In this document: positions 17,429 to 25,533 of the stretch, one piece after another
Layout of the letters: the number at the start of each line of letters is the position of its first letter
How positions within the stretch are numbered: position 1 is the stretch's first letter
Source of the DNA: Waterburya agarophytonicola KI4
GTDB lineage: Bacteria; Cyanobacteriota; Cyanobacteriia; Cyanobacteriales; Xenococcaceae
Length of the DNA: 61,786 nt
Assembly (NCBI RefSeq): GCF_020640915.1
Contig: NZ_JADWDC010000023.1
Location: forward strand, 382-62,167
Direction: 5' to 3'
Notes under the pieces: generated by a model
What the model saw: only the letters and a program-made list of their open reading frames with translations
Told to the model about the DNA's origin: nothing
Database searches by the model: none
Program-made: the position numbers and the translations under genes

Positions 17429-19327
17429 ATGACTGACTTTTTAGTAAATTATTCCTGGATAATACCCGTATATAGCTTGGTGGGTGCATTAATCACTTTA
17501 CCTTGGTCTTTAGGATTAATCCGCAAGACAGGACCTCGTCCAGCAGCATATATCAACATACTGATGACCGTGCTGGCGTTTGTTCACGGCTCGATTATTT
17601 TTAATCTTGTTTGGACAAGACAGGGGCAACAGTTTGTGTTTCACTGGTTGCAAGTGGCAGATTTAGATCTCACCCTTTCGATTGAGCTGTCTCCAGTAAG
17701 TTTTGGAGCATTACAGTTGGTAACGGGGATTAGCTTGCTGGTGCAAATCTATGCTCTGGGATATATGGAGAAAGACTGGTCATTAGCACGCTTTTTCGCC
17801 TTAATGGGATTTTTTGAAGCAGCCTTGGCGGGATTGGCTTTGAGCGATTCGTTATTACTAAGCTATTGCCTTTTAGAAGCTTTAACCTTATCTACTTATC
17901 TTCTGGTAGGTTTTTGGTATGCCCAACCTTTGGTAGTTACTGCTGCTAGAGATGCTTTTCTCACAAAAAGAGTAGGAGATATTGCCCTGTTGATGGGTAT
18001 AGTTGCTCTTTCTACTTATGGGGAGGGACTTAATTTTTCTCAGTTGGACAGTTGGGTATCGGGACATCAGTTAGATTCCACTACAGCTGCTTTTTTGGGT
18101 TTAGCTCTAATTGCAGGGCCGATTGGTAAATGCGCCCAGTTTCCTCTTAATCTTTGGTTGGATGAGGCGATGGAAGGTCCTAACCCAGCGGGAATTATGA
18201 GAAACTCAATTGTGGTTTCTGCGGGGGCTTATGTATTAATTAAATTAGAGCCAGCTACTACCCTTTCTCCTGTTTCTGCTAACGCCTTAATTTTAATAGG
18301 TGCAATTACAGCTATTGGTACGTCTTTGATGGCGATCGCCCAAATAGATATTAAGCGAGCGTTATCCCATTCCACCAGTGCCTATATGGGATTGGTCTTT
18401 ATTGCTGTAGGATTGAGACAGGTTGATATTGCCTTTCTATTATTATTTTCTCACGCGGTCGCCAAAGCCTTACTTTTCATGAGTGCGGGGTCAGTTATCT
18501 TAACCACCAACAATCAAAATGTTACGGAAATGGGCGGTTTATGGTCGAGAATGCCCGCAACTAGCTTGTCTTTTCTGGTCGGATCGGCAGGACTGTTAGC
18601 ATTTACTCCTTTAGGGATGTTTTGGACTTACCGGCGTTGGTTTAATGGGGCTTGGGATGTCAGTTGGTGGCTGATTGCGATCGTGATGTTTGTCAATACT
18701 TTTTCTGCCATCAACCTAACTCGATTGTTCAGAGTCATCTTTCTCGGACAGCCCCAGGTTAAAACCCGTCGCGCTCCTGAAGTACCTTGGCAAATGTCAG
18801 TCCCGATGGTGGCGTTGATGGTAGTTACTTTAATCACTACTTTTGCTCCCATAAAATGGCCTTTATGGTTGAGTCCCAATACTCCTCTATCTTTGTTACA
18901 ACCCGAATTAGTTAGTCAGTATTCTATTCCCCTTTTAATTGCTTCGGGGGCATTGGGTTGTATCATAGGTTCGACCATTAAAGTGCGTAAAGCTTGGGCA
19001 AGATCTAGCAATATTGGTGTTCGATTTATTCAAGACTTGCTAGCCTACGACTTTTATATAGAAAAGCTTTATGACGTGACTGTTATTGCTGCGGTTTCCA
19101 ATTTAGCAAAAATTACTTCTTGGCTAGATCGCTACATAGTTGATGGTGCGGTCAATTTGGTAAGTATCGCTACCATCTTCAGTAGTAATGCTCTTAAATA
19201 CAACACTACGGGACAATTGCAGTTTTATATTGCAACTATCGTAATTGGCACGGGCTTATTGTTGTGGTCGATGATCAATAGTCAATGGTCAATAGTTACC
19301 AATTATTGGTCTTCACTTATGCAATAA
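17429..19327 (+). CDS. ndhF4: NDH-1 CO2-uptake subunit NdhF, probably NdhF4
   Basis: 632 residues from ATG 17429; a TTG one codon earlier is less likely. It is an NDH-1 antiporter-like subunit of the NuoL family with about 15 hydrophobic helices, and conserved blocks YALGYMEKDW, DAFLTKRVGD, GKCAQFPLNLWL and QIDIKRALSHSTSAYMG. Its own operon with ndhD and a CO2-hydration protein marks it as a CO2-uptake type (NDH-1MS or MS'), which pumps protons while converting CO2 to bicarbonate in the thylakoid. I prefer NdhF4 over NdhF3 because of the shorter CupB-like partner; this is not certain. Confidence 0.8.
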   Translation: MTDFLVNYSWIIPVYSLVGALITLPWSLGLIRKTGPRPAAYINILMTVLAFVHGSIIFNLVWTRQGQQFVFHWLQVADLDLTLSIELSPVSFGALQLVTGISLLVQIYALGYMEKDWSLARFFALMGFFEAALAGLALSDSLLLSYCLLEALTLSTYLLVGFWYAQPLVVTAARDAFLTKRVGDIALLMGIVALSTYGEGLNFSQLDSWVSGHQLDSTTAAFLGLALIAGPIGKCAQFPLNLWLDEAMEGPNPAGIMRNSIVVSAGAYVLIKLEPATTLSPVSANALILIGAITAIGTSLMAIAQIDIKRALSHSTSAYMGLVFIAVGLRQVDIAFLLLFSHAVAKALLFMSAGSVILTTNNQNVTEMGGLWSRMPATSLSFLVGSAGLLAFTPLGMFWTYRRWFNGAWDVSWWLIAIVMFVNTFSAINLTRLFRVIFLGQPQVKTRRAPEVPWQMSVPMVALMVVTLITTFAPIKWPLWLSPNTPLSLLQPELVSQYSIPLLIASGALGCIIGSTIKVRKAWARSSNIGVRFIQDLLAYDFYIEKLYDVTVIAAVSNLAKITSWLDRYIVDGAVNLVSIATIFSSNALKYNTTGQLQFYIATIVIGTGLLLWSMINSQWSIVTNYWSSLMQ

Positions 19328-19416
19328 ATATAAATATAAAATTTCAATTATAAAAACAGTATTTTTTCGATTTCATAAAATCCCCCAAGATAAATCCCCC
19401 AAGATAATCATTTATC

Positions 19417-20868
19417 ATGCTCAGTGCTTTAATTATTATTCCTTTTGTGAGTGCTGCCATTATTGGCTTGACACCCTTGTCAGGAAAAAATCCCCGCAAT
19501 TTTGCCATATTGACCGCAGCAATTATATTGACGATCAATCTCTTTGTTTGCTTGCAGTTTGATTTTCAACACCAAGGTATTCAATTTGCCCAAGATGTTG
19601 CTTGGATTGAATGGATTGGTTTAAATTACCACGTTGGAATAGATGGTCTTTCTTTTCCTCTGATCTTGCTCAATAGTCTTTTAACTTTAATTGCCATTTT
19701 AGCTACTAGCCCCACCATTCAGAGACCTCGACTGTATTATGCAATGTTGTTTTTGCTCAACGCTGGTGCTGTAGGAGCATTTTTGGCTCAAGATTTATTG
19801 CTTTTTTTCTTGTTTTACGAGCTAGAAATCGTTCCTTTATATTTCCTGATTGCTATTTGGGGAGGAACAAGAAGAGGTTATGCAGCAATGAAGTTTTTAC
19901 TTTATACTGCTCTATCGGGAATTTTGGTATTGGCGTCTTTTCTGGGATTAGTTTGGCTGACAGGAGAAACTACCTTTGATTATGAAATATTGCGATCGCA
20001 TACTCTTCCTTTAGCCAGTCAACTATGGTTACTCGCACCTCTTTTGATTGGAGTCTTTATCAAAATTCCCATCTTTCCTTTCCATACTTGGCTACCCGAT
20101 GCTCACGTGGAAGCCTCTACCCCCATTTCCGTTTTGCTAGCGGGAGTACTATTAAAACTAGGAACATATGCTCTACTGCGCTTTGGTGTAGGCTTGTTCC
20201 TCGAAGGTTGGGTCTATCTTGCTCCGTGGTTGGCTGTTTTGGCGGGAATCAGTGCCTTGTATGGAGCATCCTGCGCGATCGCTCAAAGGGATATGAAAAA
20301 AGTGGTGGCATACTCTTCTATTGCCCACATGGCATATATTCTATTGGCTGCAACCGCTACGACTCGTCTTAGTATGACGGCTGCGGTGTTTCAAATGGTC
20401 AGTCACGGATTAATTTCAGCTTTTCTCTTTTTGTTAGTCGGAATGGTTTACCAAAAAACAGGCTCGCGAGATGTCGATTACTTACGAGGTTTACTCAATC
20501 CAGAAAGAGGACTTCCCGTTACAGGTGGATTGATGATTTTAGGAGTCATGGCAAGTTCTGGATTGCCAGGAATGGTCGGTTTTATTTCCGAATTTCTAGT
20601 ATTTAGAGGCAGCTTTCCGATTTTTCCGATTCCGACCTTGATGTGCTTGGTGGGAACTGGTTTAACGGCTGTTTACTTCTTATTAGTAATTAATAAGGTC
20701 TTTTTTGGTCGTCTGACAGAAAATCTAGCCCAATTACCCCCAGTGCAATGGAAAGAACATGCTCCTGCTTTTGTACTGCTGCTGTTGATTGTCGCTTTTG
20801 GCATTAAACCAGATTGGGTCACTCATTGGAGTGAAGTACAGGCGATCGCTCTGTTAACTGGGGGATAG
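19417..20868 (+). CDS. ndhD4: NDH-1 CO2-uptake subunit NdhD, probably NdhD4
   Basis: 483 residues, NuoM/NdhD family. Features are about 13-14 hydrophobic helices, YELEIVPLYFLIAIWGG with the conserved membrane Glu, LYTALSG, PFHTWLPDAHVEA and KKVVAYSSIAHMAYI. It starts at ATG 19417, 89 bases after ndhF, and is followed by cupB after 78 bases. It works with NdhF as the distal proton-pumping pair of the CO2-uptake NDH-1 complex. The D3/D4 choice follows from the operon context. Confidence 0.8.
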   Translation: MLSALIIIPFVSAAIIGLTPLSGKNPRNFAILTAAIILTINLFVCLQFDFQHQGIQFAQDVAWIEWIGLNYHVGIDGLSFPLILLNSLLTLIAILATSPTIQRPRLYYAMLFLLNAGAVGAFLAQDLLLFFLFYELEIVPLYFLIAIWGGTRRGYAAMKFLLYTALSGILVLASFLGLVWLTGETTFDYEILRSHTLPLASQLWLLAPLLIGVFIKIPIFPFHTWLPDAHVEASTPISVLLAGVLLKLGTYALLRFGVGLFLEGWVYLAPWLAVLAGISALYGASCAIAQRDMKKVVAYSSIAHMAYILLAATATTRLSMTAAVFQMVSHGLISAFLFLLVGMVYQKTGSRDVDYLRGLLNPERGLPVTGGLMILGVMASSGLPGMVGFISEFLVFRGSFPIFPIPTLMCLVGTGLTAVYFLLVINKVFFGRLTENLAQLPPVQWKEHAPAFVLLLLIVAFGIKPDWVTHWSEVQAIALLTGG

Positions 20869-20918
20869 AGATCGCAGTTCATTGATTTGTTAAGACGCAA
20901 AAGCAAACTGCTCGCTCG

Positions 20919-20946
20919 TAAGTAATAAGTAATAAGTAATAAGTAA
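20919..20946 (+). repeat. heptanucleotide tandem repeat touching the cupB start codon
   Basis: Four perfect copies of TAAGTAA end directly at the ATG at 20947. They belong to the short tandem heptamer repeats common in cyanobacteria. They occupy the place of the ribosome site, and no purine-rich Shine-Dalgarno sequence is visible. Confidence 0.85.
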
Positions 20947-22101
20947 ATGGTTGGCACTTCGGTTAAACGTTCCAAATCTCTTTTAGTTGACGAATACATT
21001 GCTAGATTAGAAAAAGGCGATGCTTTGCTAGATGATTCTCCGCAAAATCTTCTGGAAGTTGTGGGGATTCTTAAAAGTTATGGCGTTGTTTTAGATGCCT
21101 ATTCTGTTAATCTTTGCTACATTGCCAATACTCAGTTTCTCAAGCTTTTTCCTCTCTTTAAATACTTTAATGGGGAAGTAAACAGCGAGAAGATTGCTCA
21201 GTTTTTGTGGCACGATCGCATTAATTACGAATATGCTGAATACTGTATGAAATCTATGTTTTGGCATGGTGGAGGCGGTCTAGATGCTTATTTAGATAGC
21301 CCAAAATTTGCAGACGAGACGGACAAGCTGATCGAAGCCTATTATAAATACAACCCTCTGATGTTGGGGCTACACAAAGTATTTAAAGACTTTCTGCCCG
21401 AACAAATGCGCCAAATGTCTTACTATAGCGGATTGGGACAATTTTGGCGGGTCATGAGCGATATATTTATCAATCTGTCCGATAGTTACGATCACGGTGA
21501 AATTAAATGTATCCCCGACGTAGTTGAATTTATTTTAGATGGTTTGGTGGCAGATGCAACCCGACCAATTACTTATACAGTAAAAGTAGGAAAACAAGAA
21601 TTTGCGATCCTTCCCGAATCGGCAGAATTAACTTTTCTAGCCGATACCGCTGTCCCCTATGTAGAAGCTATCTTCTTTAGAGGCACTCCTTTTACGGGTA
21701 CAGTATCCTATAACGCCCAGGCTTATGAAATTCCTTACGATCCTGGGATGTTTAACTATGGAGCATTGTACGCCGATCCTCTACCGATTGGCGGTGCGGG
21801 CATTCCTCCCACGCTCTTGATGCAGGATATGCGTCATTTTTTACCCGACTACCTAAGTCAGTTTTATCAGAAAAATAGTATTCGTGGAGAAGGAGATCTC
21901 AGAATTCAGATTTGCGAAAGCTTCCAAAAATCCATGTTTTGCGTTACAACTGCTGCTGTCCAAGGACTAGCACCCCACGCTTTAAGTACTAGTGACCCAG
22001 AACAACAGTTTGCTAATCGCAAATATCTCAAGGGTTGGCTCAATCGTATTTTGGAATCCCAAGTTATTGCAATCAATAGCACCACAGCTTCTCAAACTTA
22101 A
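20947..22101 (+). CDS. cupB: CO2 hydration protein CupB/ChpX type
   Basis: 384 residues. This family exists only in cyanobacteria and binds the tip of the NDH-1 CO2-uptake complex, where it works as a carbonic-anhydrase-like unit coupled to electron flow. Conserved stretches include HDRINYEYAEYCMKSMFWHG, YDHGEIKCIPDVVE, FRGTPFTGTVSYNAQAYEIP and CVTTAAVQGLAPHAL. The length fits CupB better than the longer CupA, suggesting the constitutive low-affinity system. It is third in ndhF-ndhD-cupB. Confidence 0.82.
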   Translation: MVGTSVKRSKSLLVDEYIARLEKGDALLDDSPQNLLEVVGILKSYGVVLDAYSVNLCYIANTQFLKLFPLFKYFNGEVNSEKIAQFLWHDRINYEYAEYCMKSMFWHGGGGLDAYLDSPKFADETDKLIEAYYKYNPLMLGLHKVFKDFLPEQMRQMSYYSGLGQFWRVMSDIFINLSDSYDHGEIKCIPDVVEFILDGLVADATRPITYTVKVGKQEFAILPESAELTFLADTAVPYVEAIFFRGTPFTGTVSYNAQAYEIPYDPGMFNYGALYADPLPIGGAGIPPTLLMQDMRHFLPDYLSQFYQKNSIRGEGDLRIQICESFQKSMFCVTTAAVQGLAPHALSTSDPEQQFANRKYLKGWLNRILESQVIAINSTTASQT

Positions 22102-22288
22102 TAATTTGAATTTAGTAGAATTCGATTCTGTCGATCGCAAAGTAGAGTCAAATTCTTCACAAATTTGTAAAAATAGTGAGATAATTGGATATTAGCTGTT
22201 TATTAAAAAAATCTTAAAATATCTCGCCAAAACCTTTTTTTTATAGTATCAGCAATCTTTAGTACACAAAAAAATATAATTCTAATCA

Positions 22289-23191
22289 ATGACAAAGACA
22301 GCATGGGTATTTCCAGGACAAGGTTCTCAAACCGTCGGAATGGGGGTAGATTTGCAAGATATTCCCACTGCCAAAACTAGATTTGAAACCGCAGAAAAAA
22401 TATTGGGTTGGTCTATATTAAATATTTGCCAAGGAGACGAAAAAACCTTAGCTCGTACCTTATACACTCAACCTGCTTTATATGTTATCGAATCGATTTT
22501 AGTAGACTTATTAGCAGAGCGGACTGGTTTACCCCAGTTAGTAGCTGGTCATAGTCTGGGAGAATACGTCGCTTTGTATGCAGCTAGAGTATTTGATTTT
22601 GAGTCGGGACTAAAGTTAGTCAAAAAAAGAGCAGAATTAATGGATAGTGCTGCTGGGGGAAAAATGGCTGCACTCATGAAATTCGATCGCGACGAACTTA
22701 CCGAAGTATTAGCCCAAACCCCTAATGTAGTTTTGGCTAATGATAATAGCAAAGGACAAGTTGTTATATCTGGTACTCCCGAAGCAGTAGAAGAAGTTGT
22801 AGGTAAAGTCAAAGCCAAGCGAGTAATGATGCTTAATGTCTCTGGGGCGTTTCATTCTCCTTTGATGCAATCGGCAGCAGAGCAATTCTTAACAGTATTA
22901 GATCGAGTCGAATTTAATGATGCCAAAACCCCCGTCTTATCAAATGTCGAACCAACTCCTGCAACTAGCCAAAAAGAGTTAAAAGAAAGACTAGCTCGAC
23001 AGATGACAGGCTCGGTACGTTGGCGAGAAATCATGTTGCAATTCTCTGAGGCAGAAATTACTAATATTATTGAAGTTGGCCCAGGAAAAGCGTTGTGCGG
23101 TTTGCTCAAACGAACTTGTCGCGAAATTGAGTTGGAAAGAATCGGTACATTAGAACAGTTAGATACTAAAACCTTAGTTTTGACTCCCTAA
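22289..23191 (+). CDS. fabD: malonyl-CoA:ACP transacylase FabD
   Basis: 300 residues. It loads malonyl groups from CoA onto acyl carrier protein for fatty-acid synthesis. The nucleophile motif GHSLGEY, the N-terminal FPGQGSQ, the catalytic histidine in VSGAFHSPLM and the terminal VGPGKALCGL are all present. It is cytosolic, with length typical of the family. It is preceded by 187 bases without features and is not in a visible fab cluster. Confidence 0.96.
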   Translation: MTKTAWVFPGQGSQTVGMGVDLQDIPTAKTRFETAEKILGWSILNICQGDEKTLARTLYTQPALYVIESILVDLLAERTGLPQLVAGHSLGEYVALYAARVFDFESGLKLVKKRAELMDSAAGGKMAALMKFDRDELTEVLAQTPNVVLANDNSKGQVVISGTPEAVEEVVGKVKAKRVMMLNVSGAFHSPLMQSAAEQFLTVLDRVEFNDAKTPVLSNVEPTPATSQKELKERLARQMTGSVRWREIMLQFSEAEITNIIEVGPGKALCGLLKRTCREIELERIGTLEQLDTKTLVLTP

Positions 23192-23593
23192 GTCTTAGCT
23201 TTTATAAGGAATAATAAACGCTGATTTTTTATTCCTTATTCCTATTAAATAATAACTAATAACTAATAACTAATAACCAAGGCATTTGATAATACCCCAT
23301 TAAAGTTAGAACTGCTAGAAAAGTTTTCAGTTAACTGAAAAATCGATCTTCTTGAGTCTATCGTATTCTTTATTTTTACTTGAATTTGGTAAATACAATA
23401 TGGGATTAGTCACCCTATATATTTCACGTAAGCTTAAATAAAAATCTCATCGTATTTAGTTAGAATTACACGCCCTAAGTAAAATCTCAGATAATTGATT
23501 GACTAGAGACTAACAGATGAGCTATTACTGACAAGCAGAAGCCCTTAGAGCAAAAGATCGCAACCCATCATAACTGAAAATTTTAAAATCAAT
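23192..23593. other. intergenic region after fabD with hairpin and heptamer repeats
   Basis: This 402-base spacer contains an 11-bp hairpin (23204-23214 with 23229-23239, 14-base loop) that may end fabD transcription, although no T-run follows. A heptamer tract lies at 23251-23277. The remainder is AT-rich and no gene is visible. Confidence 0.5.
23251..23277. repeat. heptanucleotide tandem repeat (AACTAAT)
   Basis: Three perfect AACTAAT units with partial units on each side. It is the same class of short tandem heptamer as at 20919-20946. Confidence 0.75.
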
Positions 23594-25033
23594 ATGAGCA
23601 AATTTAGACCTAATAAACCTAAAAAACCTCGTTCTCGAAATTCCAAACGCCAAGAATTAGAAGTAGATTCTCGATTGCTATTTGCGATCGCAGCAGCAAT
23701 TTTTTTACTTATTTACCTGATTGTTGGAATAATACCAGGATTGAGACAATCTTATATTGGTAAATTATTATACGATCAAGGACAAGCTCAATTCGTTCAG
23801 TTTATTGTAGTTGCGCTGACGGCAATAGTAGTTGCGTTTACAGGCTTAAAGATATTCCTTCTAAGAACAGAATACGAGGCTTTGGGTAAGATCTGGATTG
23901 CCGATCATATTCCTTTAGATAGACCCGATGCACACGAAGTAGCTTATTTTCAGGAAAGATTAATCAAGGACGGTAACTTAGTTGCATTGCGTTGCGGGCG
24001 TATTCTCAAAGCTTATATTCAAAGTGGGGACCGCGCTACTGCTAATGAATTTGCTTTAGATGATTCTTCTTTCTATCTCTCAGCTTCAGAATCTTCTTAT
24101 GCTGTACCCCGCATTCTGGTTTGGGCAATTCCTTTACTAGGCTTTGTCGGTACGGTAATTGGTATTAGTGGGGCGGTAAGTGGTTTTTCTGGGGTATTAG
24201 AATCTTCGGGGGATGTAGAAGCCATCAAAGGGGGTATTGGGAACGTTACCACTAGCTTGGGTTTGGCTTTTGATACTACTTTATTAGCCCTGTTTCTTAG
24301 CGTCTTGGTGATGATTCCTTTAGTATTAGTCGAACGCTACGAATCCAAGCTATTGTTAGGTATCGATGTCTTTGTTAACGATAAACTCTTACCCCGCCTC
24401 AGAAAAAAAAGCGGACAGGTAGATCCAGCTACCATAGATCGAGCCATAGAAGGGGCAATTAAAGAACATTTTCCCAATCCCCGAGACTTAGTCGAACCAG
24501 CCCACAGCTACGCCCAACAAGCAGCAAAAAGCTTATCTACAGGTTTTATTGCCGAAATCAGTAAGGTGCAGGATGTTAGTTCTCAGGTAATTGCTCAAGT
24601 TAACGATATCAAACAGCAAACAAATCGCGATCGCCAAGAGTTTCTCAATTTCTTCGCCCAACAACAACAAGCAAATCAAGAATTAGTCCAGCAAATCAGG
24701 TCGGTAATTGAAGAAATAAGAAGTAAAAATATGGAGGCAGCCAACGACCTCAATGCCCAAACTCAAGGTATCGGTCAACAGCTAGAAAACGCAGCTAGAG
24801 TCCTGGAAAATAAAGTCGGATCTTTAGAAATTGCCACCCAAAAAATGTCAGATTTTCAACATATACAACAAGGGTTAGAACGTAGTTTTACTTCTTTAGA
24901 AAAGACGGCTCAACTAGAAAATGTCTTGAGTGCAGTTAAAGATAATTTGGCACAACTCCAGCCTATTTTGCAGCAACTAAACAAACCCCGTCGGATTACT
25001 ATAGTCGAGCAAGATAACCATCAAAATTCTTAA
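23594..25033 (+). CDS. MotA/TolQ/ExbB-like proton-channel protein with long coiled-coil tail
   Basis: 479 residues. Four hydrophobic segments lie at about residues 28-50, 72-94, 172-195 and 215-245, with the TolQ/ExbB-type motif PLLGFVGTVIGISGAVSGF in the third and TSLGLAFDTTLLAL in the fourth. A basic N-terminus (KPKKPRSRNSKR) precedes the first helix. From about residue 275 the protein is a hydrophilic, Gln/Glu-rich coiled coil (DIKQQTNRDRQEFLNFFAQQ). The partner gene follows after 35 bases. Such pairs use ion flow to do mechanical work; the target here is unknown. It is not flagellar MotA by context. Confidence 0.8.
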   Translation: MSKFRPNKPKKPRSRNSKRQELEVDSRLLFAIAAAIFLLIYLIVGIIPGLRQSYIGKLLYDQGQAQFVQFIVVALTAIVVAFTGLKIFLLRTEYEALGKIWIADHIPLDRPDAHEVAYFQERLIKDGNLVALRCGRILKAYIQSGDRATANEFALDDSSFYLSASESSYAVPRILVWAIPLLGFVGTVIGISGAVSGFSGVLESSGDVEAIKGGIGNVTTSLGLAFDTTLLALFLSVLVMIPLVLVERYESKLLLGIDVFVNDKLLPRLRKKSGQVDPATIDRAIEGAIKEHFPNPRDLVEPAHSYAQQAAKSLSTGFIAEISKVQDVSSQVIAQVNDIKQQTNRDRQEFLNFFAQQQQANQELVQQIRSVIEEIRSKNMEAANDLNAQTQGIGQQLENAARVLENKVGSLEIATQKMSDFQHIQQGLERSFTSLEKTAQLENVLSAVKDNLAQLQPILQQLNKPRRITIVEQDNHQNS

Positions 25034-25068
25034 TTAACACTGTTGCCCACTAATTAAATTACTGCAAT

Positions 25069-25533
25069 ATGTCTCGGCGTAATATGCATCGTAAAAGGCA
25101 AACAGAGGTTGAACTATTTCCGTTTCTCTCTGTTTTAGCCTGTACCATTGGTACACTTATTTTATTGATCGTTGTCATGACTACTCAAGCTTTAGAACCT
25201 CAAGAAGCAGTGGTAGTAGCTAAAGTAGATGAAGATGGTAAGGGAGCAAATAAGACCAAAACTCCCTTATATATTGAATGTCGTGAAGATGGTTTTGTGC
25301 TTTATCCCGATAAAGAATTTGCTCCTAGGGCAGATTTTTATGACAAGGAATCTTCCTTCAGAAAAATGATTGCCAATTTAAAAGCAAACAAAGATAAAGA
25401 GTATCTAATCGTTATTTTGCGTCCTGATGGTTTAGAGATGTTTAACAAACTTAGAAACCTAGTCAAAGGAGAAGGAATAGATATTGGCTACGAGCCATTG
25501 GAATTTGGTTTAGAACTGAAGATTGAATCTTAA
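25069..25533 (+). CDS. ExbD/TolR-like membrane partner, noncanonical
   Basis: 154 residues. A short basic N-terminus leads into TEVELFPFLSVLACTIGTL, a single membrane helix (about 16-38), then a periplasmic domain of about 110 residues with an ExbD/TolR-like secondary-structure pattern (YLIVILRPDGLEMFNKLRN). The aspartate that carries protons in ExbD, TolR and MotB is absent from the helix; the only nearby acids are Glu13 and Glu15 before it. It pairs with the MotA/TolQ-like gene upstream. Its stop overlaps the stop of the convergent cheA-like gene by 3 bases. Confidence 0.65.
   Translation: MSRRNMHRKRQTEVELFPFLSVLACTIGTLILLIVVMTTQALEPQEAVVVAKVDEDGKGANKTKTPLYIECREDGFVLYPDKEFAPRADFYDKESSFRKMIANLKANKDKEYLIVILRPDGLEMFNKLRNLVKGEGIDIGYEPLEFGLELKIES

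Noticed and set aside
22102-22288. Regulatory RNA before fabD
   Set aside because: The spacer is AT-rich and shows no stable hairpin or known riboswitch motif.
23594-25533. Zorya-type anti-phage system
   Set aside because: A MotA-like protein with a long tail recalls ZorA, but no ZorC, ZorD or ZorE gene follows and the small partner lacks an OmpA-type peptidoglycan-binding domain.
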